From LSUCC0057 sp048549915 (GTDB lineage Bacteria > Pseudomonadota > Gammaproteobacteria > Pseudomonadales > Porticoccaceae), in the NCBI GenBank assembly GCA_048549915.1, contig JBLYYE010000048.1:1-31504 (forward strand): 31,504 nt of DNA, given 5' to 3'. The position numbers and the translations under genes are program-made. Of the stretch, positions 1-6,767 are shown one piece after another. The stretch's first letter is position 1, and each line of letters starts with the position of its first letter. The notes below the pieces were generated by a model that did not search any database, was not told the origin of the DNA, and saw only the letters and a list, made by a program, of their open reading frames with translations.

Positions 1-118
1 CGGTCAGTGTAGCCAAACCAAGAGCGACGGCTAAGACAAGTGGTTGGTATAAATGATTGGCATGTACGGGGGATGCCAAAGAAAAGGCAGCAGAATTTTG
101 GCGGTTTAGAGCGCGCAT
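1..118 (-). CDS. 5' end of an unknown membrane or secreted protein (partial)
   Basis: Product not recognised; only the first 39 codons lie in the window. Reading leftward from ATG at 118, the protein begins MRALNRQNSAAFSLASPVHA and continues into a hydrophobic stretch (about residues 25-39, YQPLVLAVALGLATLT). That could be an uncleaved signal anchor or the first of several membrane segments. A GGAG ribosome-binding sequence sits 7 bases before the ATG, which supports this start. Upstream lie a -10-like TCTAAT and an 18-bp motif identical to the one before the response-regulator gene at 2053-2772, so this gene is a likely target of that two-component system (inference). The rest of the gene is off the left edge, so function cannot be judged. 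Confidence 0.6.
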   Translation of the reverse strand, partial: MRALNRQNSAAFSLASPVHANHLYQPLVLAVALGLATLT

Positions 119-157
119 GGTAAATCTCCAAAGTTAGAGTAGAGTAGCAACGCAGAC

Positions 158-201
158 ATTAGACGTACTACGAAATACAGTGAATACCCAAAATATGGTA
201 T
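158..201 (-). promoter_or_regulatory. Candidate activator-dependent promoter and operator of the left-edge gene
   Basis: On the minus strand, ATACCATATTTTGGGTAT (184-201) is followed after 20 nt by TCTAAT (158-163, five of six matches to TATAAT) and then by about 33 nt of leader to the ATG at 118. There is no good -35 hexamer; the motif takes its place, centred near -41.5, a typical class II activator position. The same 18 bp occurs at 2837-2854 before the response regulator. Its arms ATACC and GGTAT form an inverted repeat, as expected for a dimeric LuxR-type regulator. The binding assignment is inference. Confidence 0.5.
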
Positions 202-223
202 GCACTGAACGTCATCAGGAAGA

Positions 224-2056
224 TCAAGGCAGATTTAACGTGAGACGTGCGCCAGTAGGTTGGCTGATGAGTGTCAATTGGGCGTTAATTCGTAAGGCCC
301 GTGCCTGCATATTTTTAATACCATGGCCTTGGTTAGTAGCTGAGCTGAGTGAGAAGCCCCCGCTATTTTCTACTATTAGCACATAAGTGCCATCCGGATT
401 AATAGTGGCTTGAACGGTTAATTCAGTCGCCCGAGCTTTTGTAGTAGCATTGTGTAAGGCTTCTTGCAGAATACGAAAGATCTCTAAATTAGCCTGATTG
501 TTTGGTGATTGGTAGTTTTCAAGTACTGTAATATCCCAGCGAGCAGTACAGCCCAAATATTCCAGAGTTTGCGTAATTTGTTCGCGAAGAGCAGAGCACG
601 TAACTAAAAGAGAACCGGTACCTTGCTCAATATCAGTATCTAATATGACCCTGATCTCATTCATGGCATTTTTTGCTAATTTGTTGATATGATCGGCTTT
701 TTCATATTTACTGCTTTCGCTAATAGCGTATATGCTCGATAGGTAGTTAAGCACACCATCGTGTAGGTCTGTTAAAAGATTTGCACGATGTTGTGCGTTG
801 AGTTCTTTGTCGAGAAGAATTTGCCGCTCGGAAAATTGCTCCTCTAACTTAAGTGACTGGCGCTCTAATGCAGTTGTTAAATGCAACTCGTTAGTGCGAA
901 GTTGTTTTATATTTTGAGCCGTACGCAACCCTAAAGCCATAGTTAGTGACAAACAGAGTGTCATTATTACAAGACTCACTGACATAAAGTCTGTATGGAT
1001 TATGCCTAGCTTTAATAAGAAGTCATGCACAATTGCTAGAGAGAGAAACAGCAGAGAGGTAGATAGGCTAAAAGCTACTAATGAGCGACTCTTAAAAGTA
1101 ATGTAAGAATAGTATAAGCCAAGTATCAACGCATTTAATATGGTGAACGGAACGGCGTAATACAAGAGAATTTGATCTTCTTCCAGGTTATACTGATTTT
1201 TTATAGCGGATAGGGTAGCAGAAATAAAGGCGTAAAAAAGTGATAAAATCAACATACGGTTATTAGGTTTAATACTAAAAGATCGCTCGATAAAAAAAGC
1301 GAATAAACCCACGGCGACGGGAAAAAAAATTATGGTTTTTTTCACTAGATATTTACTGCCGAGTGTCGCCGGTATTTGAGAAGACAAGCTAACTATCACA
1401 ATTACTAAAAATGCGGTGATAAGACCAATTAGTTCAATTTTAAAGAGGCCTGATAGGCTCAGAACGACTAAAAACAAACAAGCAAATATCAATACAGCCG
1501 CGAGAGCAGGGCGCAGTAGTTCATAGAGGAATACTTTGTTAACAATCACTGAGCTAAAATCCTTCAAAGCTCCTGCATATACCTCACTGAGGCCAACAAA
1601 GAGGGTATCTGACCCGCTAATTTTGAAGCGTATCTCAGCGCTTTCAAGTTGCCCTTGGTTTATAGATTCAGGAAGTTCAATCAACAAATCTGACATGCGA
1701 TTAGGCGAAGACGAAGAGAGGTTTTCAGAATTGTCAAAAATAAGTTCGTCATCCACTGTGACTTCTAAAGTGCCTTCAAAGTGTGGGAAATAGAGATGAC
1801 TGATTGGTCTATTGAAATCTTCTGTTAGTTTAATTTCACCTACTACTTTATTTTTCTTCTCGGAATCGATTTCTCTAAAGGGAAGTTGAATTATTTTGCC
1901 TGTTGTTAAGTCTGTGTATCTGGTTATTTTCTGTTGATATTGATCCACTGACAGAAGTTCATCGGTCAAAAAGTACAATGCAAGAGGAAGTAAAAGTATA
2001 AGATAAAACCAGCTGTGCGATGCCTTGGATTGAGGCCTAATGCTGGCATTGCTCAA
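224..2056 (-). CDS. Membrane sensor histidine kinase (DISM-type sensor, NarX/DegS-like kinase core)
   Basis: A 610-aa inner-membrane kinase. One N-terminal membrane segment (about residues 17-33) is followed by an extracytoplasmic beta-rich domain to about residue 175, then a block of roughly seven hydrophobic helices (about 180-395) resembling 7TMR-DISM sensors. A short coiled coil leads to the HisKA_3-type box DLHDGVLNYL, with phospho-acceptor His432. The ATPase domain follows, with the N-box ILQEALHNA near Asn536, ENSGG near 563 and GHGIKNM near 577. The start is TTG, and TTGA overlaps the stop of the upstream response regulator by 4 nt, which implies translational coupling and partnership. 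The ligand is unknown; DISM sensors often detect small molecules or carbohydrates. Base composition is AT-richer than in the housekeeping genes further right. Confidence 0.88.
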   Translation of the reverse strand: MSNASIRPQSKASHSWFYLILLLPLALYFLTDELLSVDQYQQKITRYTDLTTGKIIQLPFREIDSEKKNKVVGEIKLTEDFNRPISHLYFPHFEGTLEVTVDDELIFDNSENLSSSSPNRMSDLLIELPESINQGQLESAEIRFKISGSDTLFVGLSEVYAGALKDFSSVIVNKVFLYELLRPALAAVLIFACLFLVVLSLSGLFKIELIGLITAFLVIVIVSLSSQIPATLGSKYLVKKTIIFFPVAVGLFAFFIERSFSIKPNNRMLILSLFYAFISATLSAIKNQYNLEEDQILLYYAVPFTILNALILGLYYSYITFKSRSLVAFSLSTSLLFLSLAIVHDFLLKLGIIHTDFMSVSLVIMTLCLSLTMALGLRTAQNIKQLRTNELHLTTALERQSLKLEEQFSERQILLDKELNAQHRANLLTDLHDGVLNYLSSIYAISESSKYEKADHINKLAKNAMNEIRVILDTDIEQGTGSLLVTCSALREQITQTLEYLGCTARWDITVLENYQSPNNQANLEIFRILQEALHNATTKARATELTVQATINPDGTYVLIVENSGGFSLSSATNQGHGIKNMQARALRINAQLTLISQPTGARLTLNLP

Positions 2057-2772
2057 TTGATAAGCCCTTGCTGTTTAGCCTCAGAAATAGCTTGTGTCCG
2101 ATTGTTCGCATGTAATTTTCGGTAAATATTGCGCACATGGACAGGCAAAGTGCTAGTTGCCATATTGAGTATTTCTGCTGTTTCAGAATATGAATAACCC
2201 TTAGCTAAAATCGTTAATACCTCGTTTTCGCGCTTGGTCAGTTGCTCTTGCAGTACTGGTTGCGTTTTTGCTTTCCCTGGCTTGTTTTTATTATCTGAGG
2301 CCTCAAGGTTGCGATTGGTTTTATCTATTCGCTGTAACATCTTCCTTGCTATTGCAGATGATATTGGCGCACCTCCGTTCAAAGCTTGTTCGATACTTGC
2401 TATAACACCCAAGGCTAGGTCATCCTTGTGAAGATAACCTACGGCACCTGCTTCTATCGCTTTCATTATTGTGGTGGCATCAGACATGGCAGAGATTACA
2501 ATGGTTAAACAGTTCGGGTTCTCCTGAGACATACGTACAATCGAATTGATACCACTACCATCTGATAAGCCAATATCGGCTAACAAAATATCGATTTCTC
2601 GCCAGTCTTTTTGTTCGTTTAGGGCACGATTATCTGTGAAATTGAACAATCGGCCCAGCGATTTCCAGTCACTCAGTATGTTTGTAAAACGCTCCTGAAT
2701 TACTGCGTCGTCCTCTAAAATAGCGACGTTAATTCTGATATCACTACCACTTTCACGCTCATGTATTGGCAT
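2053..2772 (-). CDS. LuxR/NarL-family response regulator
   Basis: Partner of the downstream kinase. The receiver domain (about residues 14-130) has the acidic pair Asp21/Asp22, phospho-acceptor Asp66 in ILLADIGL, Ser94 in VISAMS and Lys116 in YLHKD. After a linker of about 45 residues comes a LuxR-type helix-turn-helix (LTKRENEVLTILAKG ... VHVRNIYRKL) ending at residue 239. The frame is open upstream to ATG 2874, but I place the start at ATG 2772. GAGG lies 7 bases before it, a candidate -10 lies at 2810-2815, and the longer version would put a repeated operator-like motif inside the coding sequence. It is cotranscribed with the kinase through a TTGA overlap and probably autoregulates through the motif at 2837-2854 (inference). 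Confidence 0.88.
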   Translation of the reverse strand: MPIHERESGSDIRINVAILEDDAVIQERFTNILSDWKSLGRLFNFTDNRALNEQKDWREIDILLADIGLSDGSGINSIVRMSQENPNCLTIVISAMSDATTIMKAIEAGAVGYLHKDDLALGVIASIEQALNGGAPISSAIARKMLQRIDKTNRNLEASDNKNKPGKAKTQPVLQEQLTKRENEVLTILAKGYSYSETAEILNMATSTLPVHVRNIYRKLHANNRTQAISEAKQQGLIN

Positions 2773-2809
2773 GGGCAACCTCAGGTCTTGTGTGGGATCA
2801 TAAACGATC

Positions 2810-2854
2810 ATTATTGCAGCTTCTTTAAACTCTTGGATACCCAAAATATGGTAT
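2810..2854 (-). promoter_or_regulatory. Candidate promoter and operator of the two-component operon
   Basis: The minus strand carries ATACCATATTTTGGGTAT (2837-2854), then 21 nt, then the extended -10 TGCAATAAT (AATAAT at 2810-2815), then about 30 nt of leader to ATG 2772. The motif is identical over 18 bp to 184-201. With the -10 as reference it is centred near -42.5, where a class II activator binds. Autoactivation by the response regulator is the simplest reading, but this is inferred from position and repetition only. Confidence 0.5.
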
Positions 2855-3029
2855 GGCGCAAGCTGTTGCACCATTTGGTTATAACAGTAATTGCCTAAAG
2901 AGGTTATCGTTACTATGGCTGCATTATCGTGTCCCGCTGGGATAACGTTTCGCGGGGACTATGCGTTGGGTATGGTGGTTGGCCCGTCGCTGGCAGCAGA
3001 TTACAGTAGTGAGCTAATCGATGAGTTAG

Positions 3030-3587
3030 GCCGCCATACGCACCTCAGAGTTACACGATGGCGTTGCCGAGCATCTATCAACCATCGTTGCATTGAGTCA
3101 GGCCAATGATGAGCTAAGCCAAGAAATTAAGCAGACTGCGCGCAATGCTTTGGATGAACTGCGTATGATTCTCGAGCCGTTTGCTACACCTGACAGTAAT
3201 TTGCAGACAGTTTTGGCCGCTTACCGCGAGCGTTGTATCAAGCCTCTGGAGCGATTAGGCATTACCCTTCACTGGTCAATGAGCGGTCTGCCGGATACTA
3301 ATGGTCTTACAGCACAAAATAATCTTGATATTTTAAGAATTATTCAAGAAGCCGTGACTAATGCAGTCAATCATGGTGAACCAAAAATCATAGAAGTGGA
3401 GTGCGCCTGTGAGCACGAGAGGATCACTATTATCGTCACAAATTCTGGCGGATGTAGCTATAACGGCGAGTCTAGTGGTTATGGTATCAGCAATATGCAA
3501 AAACGAGCACTTCAGCTTAAAGACGGCACTCTGCAGATTCACAGCCTAGTCGATGGAGCGCAATTGGTGCTTAGTTTTATTGGGTGA
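3030..3587 (+). pseudogene. Decayed sensor histidine kinase: H-box and ATPase domain only
   Basis: In the frame ending at the stop 3585-3587 one reads a HisKA_3 box ELHDGVAEHLSTIV (His codon 3054-3056), then a GHKL ATPase domain with a canonical N-box IIQEAVTNAVNHGEP, then NSGG and GYGISNMQKRAL. This is the same class as the intact kinase at 224-2056, facing the other way. The N-terminal sensor and membrane part is missing. The frame is closed by TAG at 3027-3029, while the preceding residues SSELIDELGRHTHL lie in another frame, so a frameshift near 3045 is likely. No good start codon precedes the H-box. A shorter product from TTG 3093 would lack the phospho-acceptor His. I read it as a truncated, frameshifted paralogue; expression of an ATPase-only fragment cannot be excluded. 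Confidence 0.72.
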
Positions 3588-3906
3588 AAATTCCAAATAG
3601 ACCTGAACCCATATCTGTTAAGAGATATCAAAGTCGTTCTGCTAGTAGCCAATCTAACCTAACCTCTTCCAGTTATTGTCGGCTTGTAACAGAATCTGCT
3701 CGTTTATATGAATGGGGTATTTTTAGTATCTGTAATGAAAAAAAGGATGCACTAGAAATGGCCCAATGCAGGTAGAAAATCGCTACACAACAGTCATCCT
3801 GAGTGAGGGTGCTCTATAACGGATGACTAATTTTAGGGTGTAGCCACAAAGAATTTATCAAGGCTCTCATATGAAAGCTAGAATTTCTCTCGAACAGAGA
3901 AAAAGA
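3588..3906. other. Gene-free stretch between the kinase remnant and tRNA-Leu
   Basis: No protein family is recognised here. A 63-codon frame opening at GTG 3584 overlaps the kinase stop but has a composition unlike a real protein and no recognisable motif. It may be the eroded remnant of whatever followed the lost kinase. The only structure seen is a small hairpin at 3884-3902. Confidence 0.4.
3884..3902. other. Small hairpin just downstream of tRNA-Leu
   Basis: TTTCTCT (3884-3890) and AGAGAAA (3896-3902) are perfect inverted arms of 7 bp around a 5-nt loop. They begin 5 nt past the tRNA 3' end on the minus strand. No clear T-tract follows on that strand, so this may be a processing or weak termination structure rather than a classical terminator. 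Confidence 0.3.
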
Positions 3907-3993
3907 TGGTGCCCAGGAGAGGACTTGAACCTCCACCCCCTTTCGAGGACCAGCACCTGAAGCTGGCGTGTCTACCAATTTCACCACCTGGGC
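3907..3993 (-). tRNA. leuU-like, CAG: tRNA-Leu (anticodon CAG)
   Basis: An 87-nt class II tRNA including the encoded CCA, read on the minus strand. The acceptor arms are GCCCAGG and CCTGGGC with discriminator A73. The D-arm contains AATTGGTAGACACG, typical of bacterial tRNA-Leu. The anticodon stem CCAGC/GCTGG encloses loop TTCAGGT with anticodon CAG, followed by a long variable arm and a T-arm with loop TTCAAGT. It decodes CUG. A strong promoter lies 24-52 nt upstream of the mature 5' end. Confidence 0.95.
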
Positions 3994-4016
3994 ATGGGGT
4001 GTTGCGTAGGGCGCGC

Positions 4017-4045
4017 ATTATCGGCAGGCCGTTAAGCTTTGTCAA
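4017..4045 (-). promoter_or_regulatory. Sigma70 promoter of tRNA-Leu
   Basis: On the minus strand, TTGACA (4040-4045) and GATAAT (4017-4022) are separated by exactly 17 nt. A GC-rich discriminator GCGCGCCC follows directly, as in stringently controlled stable-RNA promoters. The predicted transcription start is near 4010, giving a short leader to the tRNA 5' end at 3993. Confidence 0.8.
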
Positions 4046-4161
4046 TTGCTCGGTGGGTAAATTGTTATAGATAGGGAAATTCTCTCTTGTTACATGCAAA
4101 ACAGAGTGACAGCGCTCTCTTCTCGGGGTAGGATCGCCGCCGAATTTATCCGGAGTTGTCC

Positions 4162-4443
4162 ATGCTTACAGTAAACGAATATTTTGATGGAGCAGTAAAG
4201 TCTATTGGTTTCAATGGCGCTTCTGGTAGTGCCTCGAGCGGTGTTATGTCGCCTGGTCAATATACGTTCAATACATCAGCAGCCGAGGTGATGAGAGTGA
4301 TGTATGGCGAGATGCGTGTCTTGCTGGCCGGGTCTGAACAGTGGCAGACTGTTTTGGCCGGAGAGGAATTTGAAGTTGCGGCGAATAGCTCTTTCGAAGC
4401 AAAGATTGCTCAGCCTACAGCCTATCTGTGTTTTTACTCTTAA
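4162..4443 (+). CDS. ppnP: Pyrimidine/purine nucleoside phosphorylase PpnP (YaiE family)
   Basis: A small single-domain cupin of 93 aa, close to the length of E. coli YaiE/PpnP, which phosphorolyses a broad range of nucleosides in salvage. Family landmarks are VNEYFDGAVKSIGF near the N-terminus, the central SSGVMSPGQYTF, and the C-terminal PTAYLCFYS. The frame is open from a TTG at 4156, but ATG 4162 has a GGAG 6-7 bases upstream and yields the family-typical N-terminus. The gene stands alone between divergent tRNA-Leu and convergent rpsT, sharing a bidirectional terminator with rpsT. Confidence 0.92.
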   Translation: MLTVNEYFDGAVKSIGFNGASGSASSGVMSPGQYTFNTSAAEVMRVMYGEMRVLLAGSEQWQTVLAGEEFEVAANSSFEAKIAQPTAYLCFYS

Positions 4444-4482
4444 TTTGTGCAGGCGTGGCTAATTCCACTGAGCAGTAAAAAC

Positions 4483-4526
4483 CAGACATAAAAAAACCGG
4501 CTTTAAAGCCGGTTTTTTTATGTCTG
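4483..4526. terminator. Bidirectional Rho-independent terminator, perfect 44-nt palindrome
   Basis: Two perfectly complementary 22-nt halves meet at 4504/4505. The core ACCGGCTTTAAAGCCGGT (4496-4513) is flanked by an A-tract on the left and a T-tract on the right, so both strands read as hairpin plus U-run. It ends ppnP (plus) and rpsT (minus). The symmetry continues beyond the A/T tracts through CAGACAT and ATGTCTG. Confidence 0.93.
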
Positions 4527-4533
4527 ACAGCAA

Positions 4534-4800
4534 TTAAGCAGCCAGAGACTTCACTCGAACATTGAGGCGGCTCTTATGGCGAGCGGCTTTGTTCTTGTGA
4601 ATAATGCCTTTGTCGGCCATGCGGTCGATGACCGGTACAGCGCTGTTGTAAGCTTCGAGTGCAGCGGCGTGTTCGCCGGTGCCGATAGCGGCTTCAACTT
4701 TTTTGATGTAAGTGCGAACCATTGAGCGCAAGCTGGCGTTGTGCTGACGGCGCGTCTCGTTCTGGCGTGCACGTTTGCGTGCTTGGGGCGAATTGGCCAC
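4534..4800 (-). CDS. rpsT: 30S ribosomal protein S20
   Basis: An 88-aa basic, helical protein of standard length that binds 16S rRNA in small-subunit assembly. It begins MANSPQARKRARQNETRRQHN and contains the family motif ADKGIIHKNKAARHKSRL. The start codon is GTG (4798-4800), preceded by AGGAG about 9 bases upstream. E. coli rpsT also uses a non-ATG start (TTG), which matters for its autogenous control there; the same may hold here (inference). It is divergent from murJ, as in many gammaproteobacteria, and is read from the promoter at 4841-4869. Confidence 0.97.
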   Translation of the reverse strand: MANSPQARKRARQNETRRQHNASLRSMVRTYIKKVEAAIGTGEHAAALEAYNSAVPVIDRMADKGIIHKNKAARHKSRLNVRVKSLAA

Positions 4801-4840
4801 TTAATATACTCCTGTTGAGGGGGGTTACTTAAAGCGCGAG

Positions 4841-4869
4841 AGAATACAGTTTTTGCCGTGCGGATTCAA
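4841..4869 (-). promoter_or_regulatory. Promoter of rpsT
   Basis: On the minus strand, TTGAAT (4864-4869), a 17-nt spacer and TATTCT (4841-4846) preceded by TG form an extended -10. The following CTCGCGC is a GC-rich discriminator like those of growth-rate-controlled ribosomal promoters. Confidence 0.65.
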
Positions 4870-4980
4870 CCGCTAACAACGGATTTTATTGACCAATTGC
4901 ACACTGTTACTTTGTGGTGCGCCATGCAGCGGTTACACTGCCATCCATTCAGATGAGAGCAGTTTCCATAGAGAGGAAGA

Positions 4981-6648
4981 GTGGTGTCAGCGTCGAACCG
5001 TGACAAGCAGCCGCAAGGGCAGCAGGATAATGGCGTCGAAAAGCCATCGCGCCGCGTCGGCGGCCTGCTGCGCAGCAGTGCTGTGGTCAGCTTGTTTACT
5101 ATGCTTTCACGTGTGCTCGGCTTGTTGCGCGATGTCGTATTGGCCCAGGTAATAGGGGCCAGTGCCTTGGCTGATGCATTTTTTGTCGCTTTTAAAATAC
5201 CGAACTTTTTTCGTCGCTTATTTGCTGAAGGTGCCTTTGCGCAAGCCTTTGTCCCTGTTTTGGGCGAGTATCGTGAGAAAGGTTCTCAGGCGGCTGTCAG
5301 TGCTTTAGTGGCACGTGTCTACGCGAGTTTGGGCGGTGTGCTGCTGTTTTTTACCGGGTTGGTGGTTGTCGCGGCACCTGTGTTTGCCGCCTTGTTCGCA
5401 CCCAGTTGGTGGTGGCAGGGGAGTGCGCAATTTGCGGTGGTTGCCGACTTGCTGCGAATCACTTTTCCTTACTTATTATTTATTTCTCTGGTGGGGGTGG
5501 CCGGTGGCATATTAAATAGCTACGACCGCTTTGCTGTGCCCGCATTTACCCCTGTTCTGCTCAACCTTGTGCTCATTTTGGCGGCCCTGTTTGCTACCCC
5601 CTATTTCAATGAGCCAGTCTACGCTTTGGCGTGGGGTGTTTTTGCGGCAGGGGTAGTACAGTTTGTTTTCCAGCTGCCGTTTTTAAAACGTATCGATATG
5701 TTGCCCCGTCCGGTTTGGGATTGGCGCGACAGCGGCGTAAAAAAGATACTCGGCTTGATGGGTCCAGCCATTTTTGGTGTCTCTGTCAGCCAAATCAACT
5801 TGTTATTAGATACCGTGCTGGCGACGTTTTTGCCTGCGGGGAGTGTTTCTTGGCTCTATTACGCAGACCGTCTGGCGGAACTGCCATTGGGTGTTTTTGC
5901 CATCGCCATCGCTGTGGTGATTCTGCCAAATCTCTCCCGCCATCACAGCGCTGACTCGCAGGAGCAGTTTTCGGCGACGCTAGATTGGGCGCTGCGGATG
6001 GTGTTGTTGATTGCGGTACCCGCTGCTGTGGCTCTTATCTTACTGGCCGAACCTATTTTGGCGGCACTCTTTTACTACGGCGAGGTGATGCAACCGCGAG
6101 ATATTGCAATGGCAGCCTTCAGCCTGCGCGCTTACGCCCTCGGTTTAGTGTTTTTTATGCTGATTAAGGTCTTGGCGCCAGGTTTTTATGCCCGCCAGGA
6201 TATGCGTACGCCGGTTCGAATTGGCGTTATCGCTATGGGCGCCAATATGGTTTTAAATCTTATTTTGGTTTTGGCGCTACACCATGCCTTGCGCCTGGGG
6301 CACGCCGGGCTGGCACTGGCAACGGCACTGTCGGCGGCGTTGAATATGGCACTGCTACTGCGCGGTTTGCGCCGTGCAGACATTTTTACGCCGAGTTTGG
6401 GTTGGTGGCGTTTCACTGCTCAACTGGGTTGCGCGGTAGTGTTCATGGCGGGTGTCGCCGTGTGGTTGGCAACATATTGGCAGCTATTTGATCAGCCCCA
6501 GTGGTTTGCCTGGGGTGTTTGGGAGCGAATCTGGAGACTGCTTTGTGTCTGCCTGTTGGCAGGCCTGGCATATTTAATGGTGCTGGTTGGTTTAGGGCTG
6601 CGCAAGAGTGATCTCTCTGGCCCCGCTGCAGCGGTTTCTCGCCAGTAA
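4981..6648 (+). CDS. murJ: Lipid II flippase MurJ
   Basis: An integral membrane protein of 555 aa with about 14 hydrophobic segments, of the MOP-superfamily MurJ (MviN) type. It moves lipid II across the inner membrane for peptidoglycan synthesis. Recognition rests on the N-terminal signature SLFTMLSRVLGLLRDVVLAQVIGAS, ADAFFVAFKIPNFFRRLFAEGAF and YADRLAELPLGVFAIAIAVVILP. A polar lead of about 25 residues precedes the first membrane segment and is longer than usual. GTG 4981 follows GAGAGGAAGA at good spacing, and GTG 4984 is an equally possible start. It lies opposite rpsT and upstream of ribF, the classical gammaproteobacterial order. Confidence 0.95.
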   Translation: MVSASNRDKQPQGQQDNGVEKPSRRVGGLLRSSAVVSLFTMLSRVLGLLRDVVLAQVIGASALADAFFVAFKIPNFFRRLFAEGAFAQAFVPVLGEYREKGSQAAVSALVARVYASLGGVLLFFTGLVVVAAPVFAALFAPSWWWQGSAQFAVVADLLRITFPYLLFISLVGVAGGILNSYDRFAVPAFTPVLLNLVLILAALFATPYFNEPVYALAWGVFAAGVVQFVFQLPFLKRIDMLPRPVWDWRDSGVKKILGLMGPAIFGVSVSQINLLLDTVLATFLPAGSVSWLYYADRLAELPLGVFAIAIAVVILPNLSRHHSADSQEQFSATLDWALRMVLLIAVPAAVALILLAEPILAALFYYGEVMQPRDIAMAAFSLRAYALGLVFFMLIKVLAPGFYARQDMRTPVRIGVIAMGANMVLNLILVLALHHALRLGHAGLALATALSAALNMALLLRGLRRADIFTPSLGWWRFTAQLGCAVVFMAGVAVWLATYWQLFDQPQWFAWGVWERIWRLLCVCLLAGLAYLMVLVGLGLRKSDLSGPAAAVSRQ

Positions 6649-6710
6649 TAGTCGGCCGGGGACTCTCACCATCACAACAGTAAAGACAGATAACAGTTGA
6701 GCATTTCGGG

Positions 6711-6739
6711 TTACCTTCTAGGCCGCCTGGCGCTATACT
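6711..6739 (+). promoter_or_regulatory. Candidate promoter for ribF-ileS
   Basis: TATACT (6734-6739) is a good -10. TTACCT (6711-6716), 17 nt upstream, is a weak -35. It lies in the 119-nt gap after murJ and 29 nt before the ribF start. Confidence 0.4.
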
Positions 6740-6767
6740 TCTCGGCACGTTTTTAAAGAGTCTGTCT

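Noticed and set aside
180..386. 68-codon plus-strand frame covering the operator region
   Set aside because: It overlaps the end of the kinase in antisense, lacks any motif or ribosome-binding site, and covers the repeated operator-like element.
2891..3109. 72-codon frame before the kinase remnant
   Set aside because: The product resembles no family. Only its residues just before the frameshift (ELIDELGRH) look kinase-like, so it is treated as part of the decay and not a gene.
3584..3775. 63-codon frame overlapping the stop of the kinase remnant by GTGA
   Set aside because: The overlap looks like a coupled response regulator, but the translation has no receiver or HTH features. It is kept only as possible debris.
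3884..3993. tRNA-Leu as an integration site of a genomic island
   Set aside because: No integrase and no second copy of the tRNA 3' end were found in the window, so only the composition break is reported.
4889..5152. 87-codon frame overlapping the murJ start
   Set aside because: Cys/Ser-rich shadow of murJ in another frame, without family features.
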